Below are positions 8,931-17,533 of a DNA stretch of 64,000 bases, piece by piece; positions within the stretch are counted from its first letter, which is position 1, and every line of letters begins with the position of its first letter. Both the position numbers and the translations under genes were made by a program. The notes below the pieces were generated by a model. The model made no database searches and had not been told where the DNA came from. It saw nothing but the letters and a program-made list of their open reading frames with translations. The DNA is taken from the NCBI RefSeq assembly GCF_000478275.1, contig NZ_ASJB01000083.1, forward strand, positions 124,001-188,000, read 5' to 3'. Source of the DNA: Amycolatopsis orientalis DSM 40040 = KCTC 9412. GTDB lineage: Bacteria > Actinomycetota > Actinomycetes > Mycobacteriales > Pseudonocardiaceae.

Positions 8931-10297
8931 AGGACTTCGCCGTCCGGAATGGTTTTCGGTCCGGTGACCTTCACGTCGCCCCGGACGACGACGTTCTTGC
9001 CGAAGGTGACGTCGCCTTCCACTTCAAGGCTCGTGCACTCCTTGAGCGAAGGGGCGGAGGGGATACGCGCGTCGAAGTCCGGCAAGAGCTTGTAGAACTC
9101 CTTGCTCAACGAGACGACCGGCGGGGTGGTGAACTCCGGGATCAGCTCCCCGCCGGGGTCGAGCACGTAGGCGTCGGAGCGGACGACGAGCAGGTCGTCG
9201 GTGGTCTTGACCGGCGCGAACCGGCTGCGCGGGATCTCGATGGCCCGCGCGCCCTCGACCGAGCCGATCGCCGCGCCCATCGCCGTTTCGAGCTGGATCA
9301 CCGGGGTGCTGGCGGAATCGGCCGGATCGACGGTCTTCCGGTTCACGATCAGCGGCAGCACCGGGGCCGCCGGATCGGCGTCCTGCAGTTCCTTCAGCCG
9401 TTCGAGGTCGAACCAGATGTTGTTGGTGTTGAAGAAACGCCATTTGGCGACATCGCCGAACGAGTCGTCGCCGTCGGGGACCTGCGCGGATTCACGCAGC
9501 ACGATCCGGCCCGCGCGCAGCGCGAGATGCCCGCCCTTGCGGTCGGCCGCGGTGCCGAGCACGGTCTCCATCGCGAAGGGGATGTTCTCCTTGGCGAGCC
9601 ACGCGGCGATCCGGGCGTCCGGGAGCGCGCCGAGGTTGTCGGCGTTGGACACGAAGCACCAGCGGATGCCCTGTGCCAGCAGCAGGTCGAGCATCCCGCT
9701 CACCGCGAGCGCGATGTAGATGTCGCCGTGTCCCGGCGGGCACCATTCGAGTTCCGGGTTGGCGGGCCACTCGACGGGCCGCCCGTCGGCGGTGATCTTC
9801 GGTTCGCGGCCCTGTAGGAAGTCGGCCGGGATGACCTCGTCGGCGAGATCGGGATACTTCTTCAGCAACTCGAGCGAAGGCTCGCGCGTGCCCGCCGAAT
9901 TCATCAGGATCAGCGGAAGCCGGGCGTTGTACTTCTCGCGGGTCGAGAGCACCTGCATCGCGATGACGTCGAGGAACGTCTTGCCCGGTTTGATTTCCAG
10001 CAGCGATTTCGGCCCGGTGAGCCCCATGCTCGTGCCGAGTCCGCCGTTGAGTTTGAGGACGGCGGTGCGGTCCAGGACCCGGCGGGCTTCCCCGGCGTCC
10101 GGCTCGGGCAGATCCACGAGCCTGCTGATGTCATCGAGAGGTTCGAGTTCGTTTCCCGGCAATTCACCGGCGCCGGGTTCCGACAGCTGCTCGATGCGCC
10201 TTCGCAGGGCGGCCAGTTCCATGGCGTGTGCCCCGGCGGAACGCATTTTCGACAGCGTTTCGGCGAACTGATCGGACAGGTGCGCGTCAGAGCTCAT
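8927..10297 (-). CDS. UTP--glucose-1-phosphate uridylyltransferase (UDPGP family)
   Basis: 456 aa. It makes UDP-glucose from UTP and glucose-1-phosphate. The eukaryote-like UDPGP family is indicated by the nucleotide-binding block LKLNGGLGTSMGLTGPKSLL (about residues 76-95), the uridine/metal region CFVSNADNLGA and the C-terminal left-handed beta-helix-like end (LEVEGDVTFGKNVVVRGDVKV). It sits next to glp/rimJ/sepX, an arrangement widely kept in actinobacteria. Confidence 0.9.
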   Translation of the reverse strand: MSSDAHLSDQFAETLSKMRSAGAHAMELAALRRRIEQLSEPGAGELPGNELEPLDDISRLVDLPEPDAGEARRVLDRTAVLKLNGGLGTSMGLTGPKSLLEIKPGKTFLDVIAMQVLSTREKYNARLPLILMNSAGTREPSLELLKKYPDLADEVIPADFLQGREPKITADGRPVEWPANPELEWCPPGHGDIYIALAVSGMLDLLLAQGIRWCFVSNADNLGALPDARIAAWLAKENIPFAMETVLGTAADRKGGHLALRAGRIVLRESAQVPDGDDSFGDVAKWRFFNTNNIWFDLERLKELQDADPAAPVLPLIVNRKTVDPADSASTPVIQLETAMGAAIGSVEGARAIEIPRSRFAPVKTTDDLLVVRSDAYVLDPGGELIPEFTTPPVVSLSKEFYKLLPDFDARIPSAPSLKECTSLEVEGDVTFGKNVVVRGDVKVTGPKTIPDGEVL

Positions 10298-10328
10298 TGT
10301 GCCCTTTCTGAACCACTGCGTCGGGGCG

Positions 10329-10925
10329 TCAGTGTATTACCGGTCGCGGGGCCGCCCCCTGATCCGGGGTCAGCACTCCGGTCATCCTGACGTCGTGCGG
10401 TTCCGACGGCAGCGCGTGCACGAGTTCGGCGTCCCGGACGACGGCGATCAGCGCGGCACCCGGCGCGGCGAAGGAGAGCGACCGGTCGTAGTACCCGGCA
10501 CCGCGGCCGAGCCGGACGCCCTCGTCGTCGACCGCGAACGCGGGGATCAGCACCAGATCGGCCGTCCCCAGCGTGTCGGGACCGAGCCGTCGGCCCGTCG
10601 GTTCGAGCAGTCCGCGAAGCCGGCCCGGCGCGAGACTCGACGGTCCCTCGTAGGCGGCCCAGCCGAGCGGCCCCGGTTCGGCGGGGACGATCGGCAGCAG
10701 CACTCGTTTGCCCTGGTCGGCTAGTTGATCAAGGAGCAGTGCCGAGCCCGGTTCGGTCCCGAAGGGGACGTACGCGCAGACGACCGCACCCGGCAGGAGA
10801 GCGGCCGCGGCGGCCAGCGAAACCGCCTCCCGGGCCCGGTCTTCCGGCACCTGCGAACGTCGTTCGGCGGTTATCCGGGAACGCCACTCCGCTTTGCTCA
10901 GGTGCTCATTGCCGGGCTTGCCCAC
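10329..10925 (-). CDS. 5-formyltetrahydrofolate cyclo-ligase
   Basis: 198 aa. Converts 5-formyl-THF to 5,10-methenyl-THF using ATP. The C-terminal signature GRGAGYYDRSL (about residues 138-148) and the N-terminal basic segment (KAEWRSRITAERR) match the family, and the length is typical. It is transcribed away from glp, with a ~190-nt divergent promoter region between them. Housekeeping role in one-carbon metabolism. Confidence 0.9.
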   Translation of the reverse strand: MGKPGNEHLSKAEWRSRITAERRSQVPEDRAREAVSLAAAAALLPGAVVCAYVPFGTEPGSALLLDQLADQGKRVLLPIVPAEPGPLGWAAYEGPSSLAPGRLRGLLEPTGRRLGPDTLGTADLVLIPAFAVDDEGVRLGRGAGYYDRSLSFAAPGAALIAVVRDAELVHALPSEPHDVRMTGVLTPDQGAAPRPVIH

Positions 10926-11119
10926 GTGGCCAGGTTAGGCTTCACGCCTATGACAGGCGCAGCGACCACCCCGGCGGCACGAACCATGAGGAGCTTGCCC
11001 GATCGGGCGATTTCCACGGCTTCGGACCGCATCACTCCTGGTAACGGTGGTGAACTTCAGTTCACCGACGGGCCTTCATCGCGTGCCTGGTCGAACGAAC
11101 GGATCGAGATCCCGCAGTC

Positions 11120-12391
11120 ATGACGGAGCCCATCGCCGAAGCGGCCGAGACCGAAGACGCGGGACCCTTCCGTTCCGTCGAGGATCAGATCGCGCTGACC
11201 CTGGACGCCGCGGTACGCCCGCGCCCGGTCCGGGTCGCCATCTCCGAGGCCCAAGGCCTCCTGTGCGCCGAAGAGGTCGTCGCCGAACACGCGCTGCCCG
11301 GTTTCGACCAGGCGGCCGTCGACGGTTACGCGGTGCGAAGTGTCGACGTCCGCACCGCGGGCCAGGAGCCGGTGGTGTTGCCGGTGGTCGGTGAGATCGC
11401 GGCCGGTTCGCGCCAGCCGCGGCGGCTGCAACCGGGCCAGGCCGTGCGGGTGGACACCGGCGCGCCGCTGCCCACCCTCGCCGACGCCGTCGTCCCGACC
11501 GCCTACACCGACGGTCACCAGGCCAAGGTCACCGTGCACAAGTCGGTGCCGTCCGCCGGTTACGTGCGCCGCACCGGCGAAGACGTGCAGATCGGTGACG
11601 TCGCCGTGCGCAAGGGCGACACCATCGGCTCGGCCCAGGTCGGCCTGCTCGCCGCGGTCGGCCGCGCGAAGGTGCTCGTCTACCCGCGGCCGCGGGTTTC
11701 GATCGTGTCCGTCGGCGACGAACTGGTCGACATCGACCGCACCCCGTCGGTCGGGCAGGTCTACGACGTCAACTCCTACGCCCTGTCCGCCGCCGCGCGG
11801 GACGCGGGCGCCGAGGTGAGCCGCGTCGGCATCGTGCCCGGTGACCCGAAACGGCTGCGCGAGATCGTCGAAGGCCGCCTGCTGATGTCGGAGATCGTCG
11901 TCGTCGCGGGCGGCGCCGGCGGGAGCGCGGGCGACGAGGTGCACGCGGCGCTGTCCGACCTCGGCCACATCGATATGACCCGCGTCGCCATGCACCCCGG
12001 TTCGGTGCAGGGTTTCGGCAGGCTCGGCCCCGATTCGGTGCCGACGTTCCTGATCCCCGGCAACCCGATGAGCGCGCTCGTCGTGTTCGAGGTCCTGGTC
12101 CGCCCGCTCATCCGCGCCGCGCGCGGCACCCGTAACCCGCATCGCCGGATCGTCGGCGCGCGGTTGCTCTCCCCGATCACCTCGACCAAGGGCCGGAAGG
12201 GCTTCCTGCGCGGGCAATTGCTGCGCGACGAGGGCAACGGCGAGTACCTGGTGCAGCCACTCGGCACTTCCGGCGCGCATCTGCTCGCGTCGCTGGCCGA
12301 GGCGAACTGCCTGATCAACATCGACGAGGACCTCACCGAGGTCGCCGCGGGCGAGCAGGTCAAGGTGACCTTCCTGGCCCAGCGAGCGTAA
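11120..12391 (+). CDS. glp: Gephyrin/MoeA-like protein Glp
   Basis: 423 aa with MoeA organisation: an N-terminal block with DQAAVDGYAVRSVD (about residues 57-70), a molybdopterin-binding fold in the middle, and a C-terminal beta-barrel domain. MoeA inserts molybdate into molybdopterin. The usual GGxSxGxxD loop reads AGGAGGSAGDE here, a departure that could mean weakened catalysis. In actinobacteria the paralogue sitting beside sepX/glpR is described as a cell-division partner of that membrane protein. Stop and next start overlap (TAATG). Confidence 0.85.
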   Translation: MTEPIAEAAETEDAGPFRSVEDQIALTLDAAVRPRPVRVAISEAQGLLCAEEVVAEHALPGFDQAAVDGYAVRSVDVRTAGQEPVVLPVVGEIAAGSRQPRRLQPGQAVRVDTGAPLPTLADAVVPTAYTDGHQAKVTVHKSVPSAGYVRRTGEDVQIGDVAVRKGDTIGSAQVGLLAAVGRAKVLVYPRPRVSIVSVGDELVDIDRTPSVGQVYDVNSYALSAAARDAGAEVSRVGIVPGDPKRLREIVEGRLLMSEIVVVAGGAGGSAGDEVHAALSDLGHIDMTRVAMHPGSVQGFGRLGPDSVPTFLIPGNPMSALVVFEVLVRPLIRAARGTRNPHRRIVGARLLSPITSTKGRKGFLRGQLLRDEGNGEYLVQPLGTSGAHLLASLAEANCLINIDEDLTEVAAGEQVKVTFLAQRA

Positions 12392-13062
12392 TGGGCGCAC
12401 CGATTTCCGGCGTCGCGTATCCGATCGAGAGCAGGCACCCGGGCTGGCCCGCGAAACTCGGGCCGCTCCGGGTGCCCGCCGGGGTACTGGCCGTCCGGCC
12501 GGTCCGGCTGCGGGACGCCGGCGACTGGAGCCGCATCCGGCTGCGGGACCGCGAGCACCTCGAGACGTGGGAACCGACCGGTGTCGGGCCCTGGCCGGAT
12601 CGCAACGCGTTCTGGTCGTGGCCGTCGCAATGGGTCGCCCTGCGCGGACTGGCCCGGCGCGGGCAATGCCTCCCGTTCACCATCACGGTAGATGGACGCT
12701 TCGCCGGGCAGATCACTGTGGGTAACGTCATCCGGGCTTCGCTCCGGTCCGCCTGGATCGGTTACTGGGTGTCATCGGACATCGTCCGCGGCGGCGTCGC
12801 GACCGGCGCCGTCGCCCTCGTCACCGACCATGTCTTCGATTTCGGCGGGCTGCACCGCCTCGAGGCGACCGTCCGCCCCGAAAACACCCCCAGCCTGCGG
12901 GTTCTCACCAAAGCGGGGTACCGGCAAGAGGGCCTTTTCGAGCGCTATCTCGACGTCGCGGGCGGCTGGCGGGACCATTTCTGCTACGCCATCACCAAGG
13001 AGGAGACCGGTCACGGACTGGTGTCCCGGCTCGTCGCGAAGGGCCTCGCGGAGCGCGTTTGA
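12391..13062 (+). CDS. rimJ: RimJ/RimL-like GNAT N-acetyltransferase
   Basis: 223 aa. The order of segments RPVRLRDAGDW, IGYWVSSDIVRGGVATGAVAL and LHRLEATVRPENTPSLRVLTKAGY is diagnostic of the RimJ-type GNAT family, which acetylates protein N-termini or small amines. It starts inside the glp stop codon, so it is translationally coupled. Its conserved place between glp and sepX suggests a shared operon rather than a demonstrated role in division. Confidence 0.85.
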   Translation: MGAPISGVAYPIESRHPGWPAKLGPLRVPAGVLAVRPVRLRDAGDWSRIRLRDREHLETWEPTGVGPWPDRNAFWSWPSQWVALRGLARRGQCLPFTITVDGRFAGQITVGNVIRASLRSAWIGYWVSSDIVRGGVATGAVALVTDHVFDFGGLHRLEATVRPENTPSLRVLTKAGYRQEGLFERYLDVAGGWRDHFCYAITKEETGHGLVSRLVAKGLAERV

Positions 13063-13223
13063 CCCCATCACGGGGCCGTTTCAGTGACCGCGTTACCACA
13101 AACTGTGAGATTCACCTAATTTGGTGATGCATTTTCCGTGATCGAAACCGGCGAGTCTGCGCGTCGTGTGTGACTGTTGTGGCTAGCGTGACTACAGCAG
13201 TGGATCGGGGGAGGTGACGGGAG

Positions 13224-14027
13224 ATGCCCAGTTCGGTGATCATCGTCGCGCTCGCAGCGGCATGGCTCGTCGTTCTCGTGCCCATGGTCGCCCGCAAGCG
13301 CCAGCAGGTCGCGCGGACGGCCGACTCGGCCTTGGCGGCGCGAGTCGTGCGGAGCGGGAGCACACGCCACGAGGGACCGGAGGAGTTCGCCATGGCGGAG
13401 AACACGGAACCATCGGTAGAAGACGACCTGGCCGAGCTCGAGGCGGAACTCGACGCCGACCTCGAAGACGAGGAACCGGAAGCCGAACCGCTTCCGCAGC
13501 CCTCTCGCGCGCCCCGCACCGAAAGAGAACGCCAGAGCGCGGGCTACCGGCCCGGCCGAGGCGGCTTCGACCCCGAGGCGGCGGACATCGCGGCGCGGGC
13601 CAAGTACGCGTTCCGGCAACGGGTCGTCATCGCGCTACTGGTACTCGTGGTCACCACCGCGGTCGTCGCCGGCTTCCTGACGCCGATGGTCTGGTGGGCC
13701 AACGGCGTTGTCGACGCCGTCCTCATCGGCTACCTCGCCTACCTGCGCCGCCAGGTGCGGATCGAGAACGAGATCCGGCAGCGCCGCCTCGCCCGCTACA
13801 ACAGCACCCGCGCCCCGCGCCGCCCGTCGATCGACGACGACGACGAATCCCACGAGGACATCGAGGTCGTCGCCGCCGAACGTCCGGAGGTCGTGGAGCG
13901 CAAACCGTCCCCGATGTCCCGTATCCGGCGCCAAGCCGTCGTCGTCGACCTCGACGACGAGGACCCGGCCTTCCACGAGCTCGACGAGCCCGGGACCAGG
14001 CCGTTCCGCCGGGCCGCCGGAGAGTGA
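13224..14027 (+). CDS. sepX: SepX/GlpR-like divisome membrane protein
   Basis: 267 aa. An N-terminal helix (residues about 3-21) precedes a long acidic cytoplasmic linker, then two hydrophobic helices (about 135-156 and 158-176) and an acidic, disordered C-terminal tail. Length, topology and position after glp-rimJ match SepX of Streptomyces and GlpR of Corynebacterium, membrane proteins reported to take part in septation and, for GlpR, to bind Glp. The gene has its own upstream gap (13063-13223), so it may have a separate promoter. Confidence 0.8.
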   Translation: MPSSVIIVALAAAWLVVLVPMVARKRQQVARTADSALAARVVRSGSTRHEGPEEFAMAENTEPSVEDDLAELEAELDADLEDEEPEAEPLPQPSRAPRTERERQSAGYRPGRGGFDPEAADIAARAKYAFRQRVVIALLVLVVTTAVVAGFLTPMVWWANGVVDAVLIGYLAYLRRQVRIENEIRQRRLARYNSTRAPRRPSIDDDDESHEDIEVVAAERPEVVERKPSPMSRIRRQAVVVDLDDEDPAFHELDEPGTRPFRRAAGE

Positions 14028-14041
14028 CCCCCCGTTTTGGG

Positions 14042-14072
14042 GCTCCATGAGCCACTGATAGGCTCATGGAGC
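14042..14072 (+). terminator. Hairpin terminator after sepX
   Basis: Perfect 12-bp arms (GCTCCATGAGCC and its complement) with a 7-nt loop start 14 nt after the sepX stop and end just before the tRNA gene. Confidence 0.7.
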
Positions 14073-14097
14073 TTCAAACAAGGGGCAAGCTTCACCA

Positions 14098-14170
14098 GGG
14101 GCTGTAGCGCAGTTGGTAGCGCGTCTCGTTCGCATCGAGAAGGTCAGGGGTTCGATTCCCCTCAGCTCCA
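14098..14170 (+). tRNA. tRNA-Ala (anticodon CGC)
   Basis: A 73-nt cloverleaf can be folded: acceptor GGGGCTG/CAGCTCC with discriminator A, D arm, anticodon loop TTCGCAT giving CGC, and T loop GGTTCGATTCC. The acceptor contains the G3:U70 wobble pair that identifies alanine tRNAs. The CCA end is not encoded. It marks the change from core to accessory sequence; I found no second copy of its 3' end in the window that would define an integrated element. Confidence 0.95.
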
Positions 14171-14180
14171 CAACAGGTCG

Positions 14181-14216
14181 AAAGGCCCTTCCCAGGGACA
14201 TGGGAAGGGCCTTTTT
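14181..14216 (+). terminator. Intrinsic terminator after tRNA-Ala
   Basis: A 14-bp stem (AAAGGCCCTTCCCA and complement) with a 6-nt loop is followed by a T run, starting 11 nt after the tRNA. Confidence 0.8.
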
Positions 14217-14487
14217 GCTGCCCGTACAGCAGCGAAGTACAGCAGCAGCCCGTCGCGGCAGCCGCTCGACGACCGGTTCGCAGGAATTCTCGACCGCGCT
14301 ACTTCCAAAGCAACAAACACCACCTGGTGCGAACCCCGTGTGAATCCACCCCCTTGAGAAGCAGGGAAAGAGGGCCTTAACGGCATCGGAACCCGACCGG
14401 ACACCGCGCATTTTCGGAGACGCCCGTGTCCGCCTGGCGGGACGATGATTCTCGGCACAGCCCATTGTCGAGCCGAGGGACGAGGCC
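14217..14487. other. Gene-free gap upstream of the seven-gene operon
   Basis: No convincing coding frame or RNA. It must hold the promoter of the operon that starts at 14488, but I see no clear -35/-10 pair. Confidence 0.5.
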
Positions 14488-15849
14488 ATGTCTGTCGCCT
14501 GGAACCAACCGACGACCGTCCCCGCCGCCGCGTTCTACGAGGGGATACGGCAGGCGATGGCCGTGGTGCGGAGGTCCCGTTCCGCGGTCGAGGATTTCGA
14601 ACCCGAGTTCGCCCTGCCGGATCTGACGCCCGAACTGACCGAATTCTTTTCGGTGGCGGAGCTCAGATTCGCGGAACTCGGCACCGCCGGCCCCGCACGG
14701 CTCGTATTGCTCGATCTGATGGCGAATCCGGGGACCCGCACGGTCAAGACCCTGGCTTCACTGGTGATCGTGGCCAGGGCGGTCCGGCATATCGACCGGA
14801 CCGGCGAACGGGTGATGATCCTGACGCCGTCGTCGGCGAACAAGGCGACCGCGCTGCGCGACGCGGTGCTGCGCGCCCACCGGTACGGGCTGGCCCGGCC
14901 TGACGACCTCCAGATCGTCACGCTGGTCCCCGACGCGGCCCGGCCGAAGCTGTGGGCCTCGACGCTGTCCGACGACGCCTGGCTGGCCGCGCGCAATCCG
15001 ATGTGCGTGCTCGATCCCGAGCAGCCCTCGCACGTCAAGGAAATCGCCAAGCAGGCCCTGCGGAACAGCGCCCGGGAACTCTTCCGCACCAGCGGGGTCC
15101 GGCTGTGGCACACCCTCGATCTCGCCAACTACCAGGTCGCCGACACCGCCCGCGCGTTCGCCGAGCACGCCACCGCGCCCTTGCGCCCCGGGGTCACCAG
15201 GGCGCACGCGCATTCGGTGTCCAGTGCCTTCGGCCTGCTGGGCCACCACTTCGGGACGACGCTGCTGCCGGACGTCACGGAGACCTCGCAGTACTTCCTC
15301 GTGCAGCACCTGGCCACTCCGGACATGGTGCTGAGCCTGCACGGCATGACGCCGCCGGACTATCGCGCCGACCCCGGAACCGGTCTGTTCCACCAGGAAA
15401 CGACACCGAGATATCCGCGGACGACGTTCGATCCCGCCGAGAACCTCGAAACGACGTTCTACACCCGCTCGCCCGCGACGTCGCCCGCCATGAACGAACT
15501 CATCCGGCGTCAGGGCGGCGGCGGGATCGTGGTGTCCCTGAACGAATGCCTCGGCCGCTACGCCGAGGCTCGCGCGCTGCTCGGGAACGCCGGGGTCACC
15601 CTGCCCGCGGATCCACGGGTAGTGCGTGAATGGTCGCTCGTGATGGCGATGACCGGGGTCCTCAACGCCATCGACCGGGGGCTGCTCGACGCCGACGAGG
15701 TCGTCGTCCACGGCTCCGGTTCCTACAGCGCCACGGACTACCGGCCGCTACCGGACCACGCGGTGCGCACGGTCGCCGACGCCGCCGATCTCTCCGCGGT
15801 GATCGCCGAAGCCGTGAGACCGGTCAGCTCGATCACCAAGGCCGCCTGA
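14488..15849 (+). CDS. DUF6002-like protein, first gene of the seven-gene operon
   Basis: 453 aa, ATG after a purine-rich GAGGGACGAGG site. I recognise it only as resembling the uncharacterised DUF6002 family. The region about residues 70-170 (LLDLMANPGTRTVKTLASL, later ILTPSSANKATALRDAVLRA) recalls the order of a lysine-bearing segment followed by a Ser/Asn-rich phosphate loop in fold-type II PLP enzymes such as threonine synthase. That relation is a weak inference. There is no signal peptide. Its TGA overlaps the ATG of the next gene, and it leads an operon of transferase, decarboxylase, oxidoreductase and amidotransferase genes, so a biosynthetic enzyme is likely. Confidence 0.65.
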   Translation: MSVAWNQPTTVPAAAFYEGIRQAMAVVRRSRSAVEDFEPEFALPDLTPELTEFFSVAELRFAELGTAGPARLVLLDLMANPGTRTVKTLASLVIVARAVRHIDRTGERVMILTPSSANKATALRDAVLRAHRYGLARPDDLQIVTLVPDAARPKLWASTLSDDAWLAARNPMCVLDPEQPSHVKEIAKQALRNSARELFRTSGVRLWHTLDLANYQVADTARAFAEHATAPLRPGVTRAHAHSVSSAFGLLGHHFGTTLLPDVTETSQYFLVQHLATPDMVLSLHGMTPPDYRADPGTGLFHQETTPRYPRTTFDPAENLETTFYTRSPATSPAMNELIRRQGGGGIVVSLNECLGRYAEARALLGNAGVTLPADPRVVREWSLVMAMTGVLNAIDRGLLDADEVVVHGSGSYSATDYRPLPDHAVRTVADAADLSAVIAEAVRPVSSITKAA

Positions 15850-17009
15850 TGGTCTCCCTCGCGCCCGCACTCGCCCGCCTGAAGTACCAGTGGACCGCGG
15901 GTACGGGAGCCTGGGCTCGCGGTCACCAGCTGTGGACCGGCCTGCCGGGCCGACGGTTCACGTCGGTGCTGTCCACCGTCCCCGACCGCTCGCTGTCCGT
16001 GGCCTACCAAGGGCTGCCGTCCGGCCTGACCTACATCTTGCCGTACCTGGCGGAACAACAGTCGGCACTGGCCGGACGAGTGTCCACAGTGGCCGGACCG
16101 CCGGTCACTTGGCGGCGGCTGCGCCACGGCTCACCGGACGCCGACCTCGTCGCCCTCGGCTGCTCGCGACGACGGGCGCTCGACCTTCCCACGGCACACT
16201 CGGTACTGCTCCCCTTCCGCGTGCACCAGCTGCTGGACATCGTCGGTGACGCCGAAGCCATGCACAAGACGGTGTCCGCCAACGAGCGGCGGCAGTTCGC
16301 GAAGCTGCGGCGGAAGTACGAATGGACGGCCGAGGTCGGCACCGGTGAAGAGGATCTCCTGTTCTTCTACGAGCGGATGCACCTGCCGACCATGGCTTCG
16401 AGGCACGGTGGAAGCGCCCGCAGTGTCGACCTCGACGTGGCGACGCACGAGCTGTTCCACAAAGGACGGTTGCTGTTCGTGACCGAGGGCGACAAACGGG
16501 TCGCCGGTGTCCTGGCCAGATTGGAGGACGGCGGCAAGGTCATGCGCATGCGGCTGCTCGGTGTGCTCGACGGGGACGAAACCCACTACCGCAGCGGCGC
16601 GGTGAAGGCCGTGTACTACCTGGCGATGGAATGGGCGGCGGGCAACCGGGTCTCGCGCATCGACTTCTCCAGCGCGGATCCCTACCCCGGCAAGGGTGTC
16701 TTCCAGTTCAAGCGCCGGTTCCATCCCACCCTGGTCCACGCCGAAAACCACTACCGCGACTACCGGGTGCACCTGCGGGCGACCAGGGACACGCCGCTGG
16801 TCCGCGATCTCCTGGTCGCCACCCCGATGCTCACGGTCGACAGCGCGGACCGGCTCGTCGCGGTCCACTTCTTCGACGGAACCCGGCCCGCCAAGGAGAA
16901 CATCCGCGGCGACGGCCCCGGTGTCCACGCCACCCGCCTGGTCGACCTGGACGAGTTCCTGGCCGGACTGCCGGTCACTCCCCCTACCGAACGGACGACC
17001 CGCCGATGA
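15849..17009 (+). CDS. FemAB/GNAT-like acyltransferase
   Basis: 386 aa; the start overlaps the previous stop (TGATG). The C-terminal half has the shape of the GNAT/FemAB-like acetyltransferase fold: ERRQFAKLRRKYEW, then LLFVTEGDKRVAGVLARLEDGG, YRSGAVKAVYYLAMEWAAGNRVSRIDFSSADPYPGKGVFQFKRRF. Proteins of this type transfer acyl or aminoacyl groups (some from aminoacyl-tRNA) to amines. In this operon it could build an amide bond in a small metabolite. The donor and acceptor cannot be told from the sequence. Confidence 0.7.
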   Translation: MVSLAPALARLKYQWTAGTGAWARGHQLWTGLPGRRFTSVLSTVPDRSLSVAYQGLPSGLTYILPYLAEQQSALAGRVSTVAGPPVTWRRLRHGSPDADLVALGCSRRRALDLPTAHSVLLPFRVHQLLDIVGDAEAMHKTVSANERRQFAKLRRKYEWTAEVGTGEEDLLFFYERMHLPTMASRHGGSARSVDLDVATHELFHKGRLLFVTEGDKRVAGVLARLEDGGKVMRMRLLGVLDGDETHYRSGAVKAVYYLAMEWAAGNRVSRIDFSSADPYPGKGVFQFKRRFHPTLVHAENHYRDYRVHLRATRDTPLVRDLLVATPMLTVDSADRLVAVHFFDGTRPAKENIRGDGPGVHATRLVDLDEFLAGLPVTPPTERTTRR

Positions 17010-17533
17010 CGACCACAACTCAGGCTCCCGAAGCCGTCGATGTCGCACACCAGCTGTGCCACGATCTGACCAGCACGGGTTTCGGCCCGTTCTTCGGTAC
17101 GCCGTGCGGGATTCTCGCACCGCTCTACCGTGCATTGGACGACCACGCCGGGCTCCTCACCGTCGCCAGGGAGGACAACGCGGTCGGTATCGCCGCGGGC
17201 GCCGTGCTCGCCGGGCGGCATCCGGTGGTCCTGATGCAGAACTCCGGCCTCGGCCAGTCGGTCAACGCGCTCGCGTCACTCGTCGAGCCCTACCGCCTCG
17301 GCATGCTGCTGATCGTCAGCCTCCGAGGGGTGGACCCCGACCCGACGCAGGAGAACCTGGTGATGGGCAGGCTCACCGAGCCGCTGCTGGCGGGTCTCGG
17401 GGTCGCGACCACCACACTCGGGCGCGACCAGAATCTCGCGGAGTCGGCCGGCTGGGCCGCGGACGTCGTCCAGCGGCAGGGCCGGACAGCCGCACTGCTG
17501 GTGCCGCCGCCGCTCTTCGGGTGGCACGCATGA
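17006..17533 (+). CDS. TPP-dependent 2-oxoacid decarboxylase, alpha (PYR) subunit
   Basis: 175 aa, overlapping its neighbours on both sides (ATGA). It matches the N-terminal half of phosphonopyruvate decarboxylase and the alpha subunit of sulfopyruvate decarboxylase. The FFGTPCGILAPLYRAL and TVAREDNAVGIAAGAVLAGR segments carry the conserved Glu (AREDNA) that activates the TPP pyrimidine ring. The cofactor-binding half is the separate next gene, an arrangement known from ComDE. No PEP mutase is present in the window, so a phosphonate substrate is not supported. Confidence 0.85.
   Translation: MTTTTQAPEAVDVAHQLCHDLTSTGFGPFFGTPCGILAPLYRALDDHAGLLTVAREDNAVGIAAGAVLAGRHPVVLMQNSGLGQSVNALASLVEPYRLGMLLIVSLRGVDPDPTQENLVMGRLTEPLLAGLGVATTTLGRDQNLAESAGWAADVVQRQGRTAALLVPPPLFGWHA

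Noticed and set aside
14098..14487. Integrative element inserted at the tRNA-Ala 3' end
   Set aside because: I found no direct repeat of the tRNA 3' end elsewhere in the window and no integrase or excisionase gene. An attachment site could lie beyond 64 kb, but nothing here supports it.
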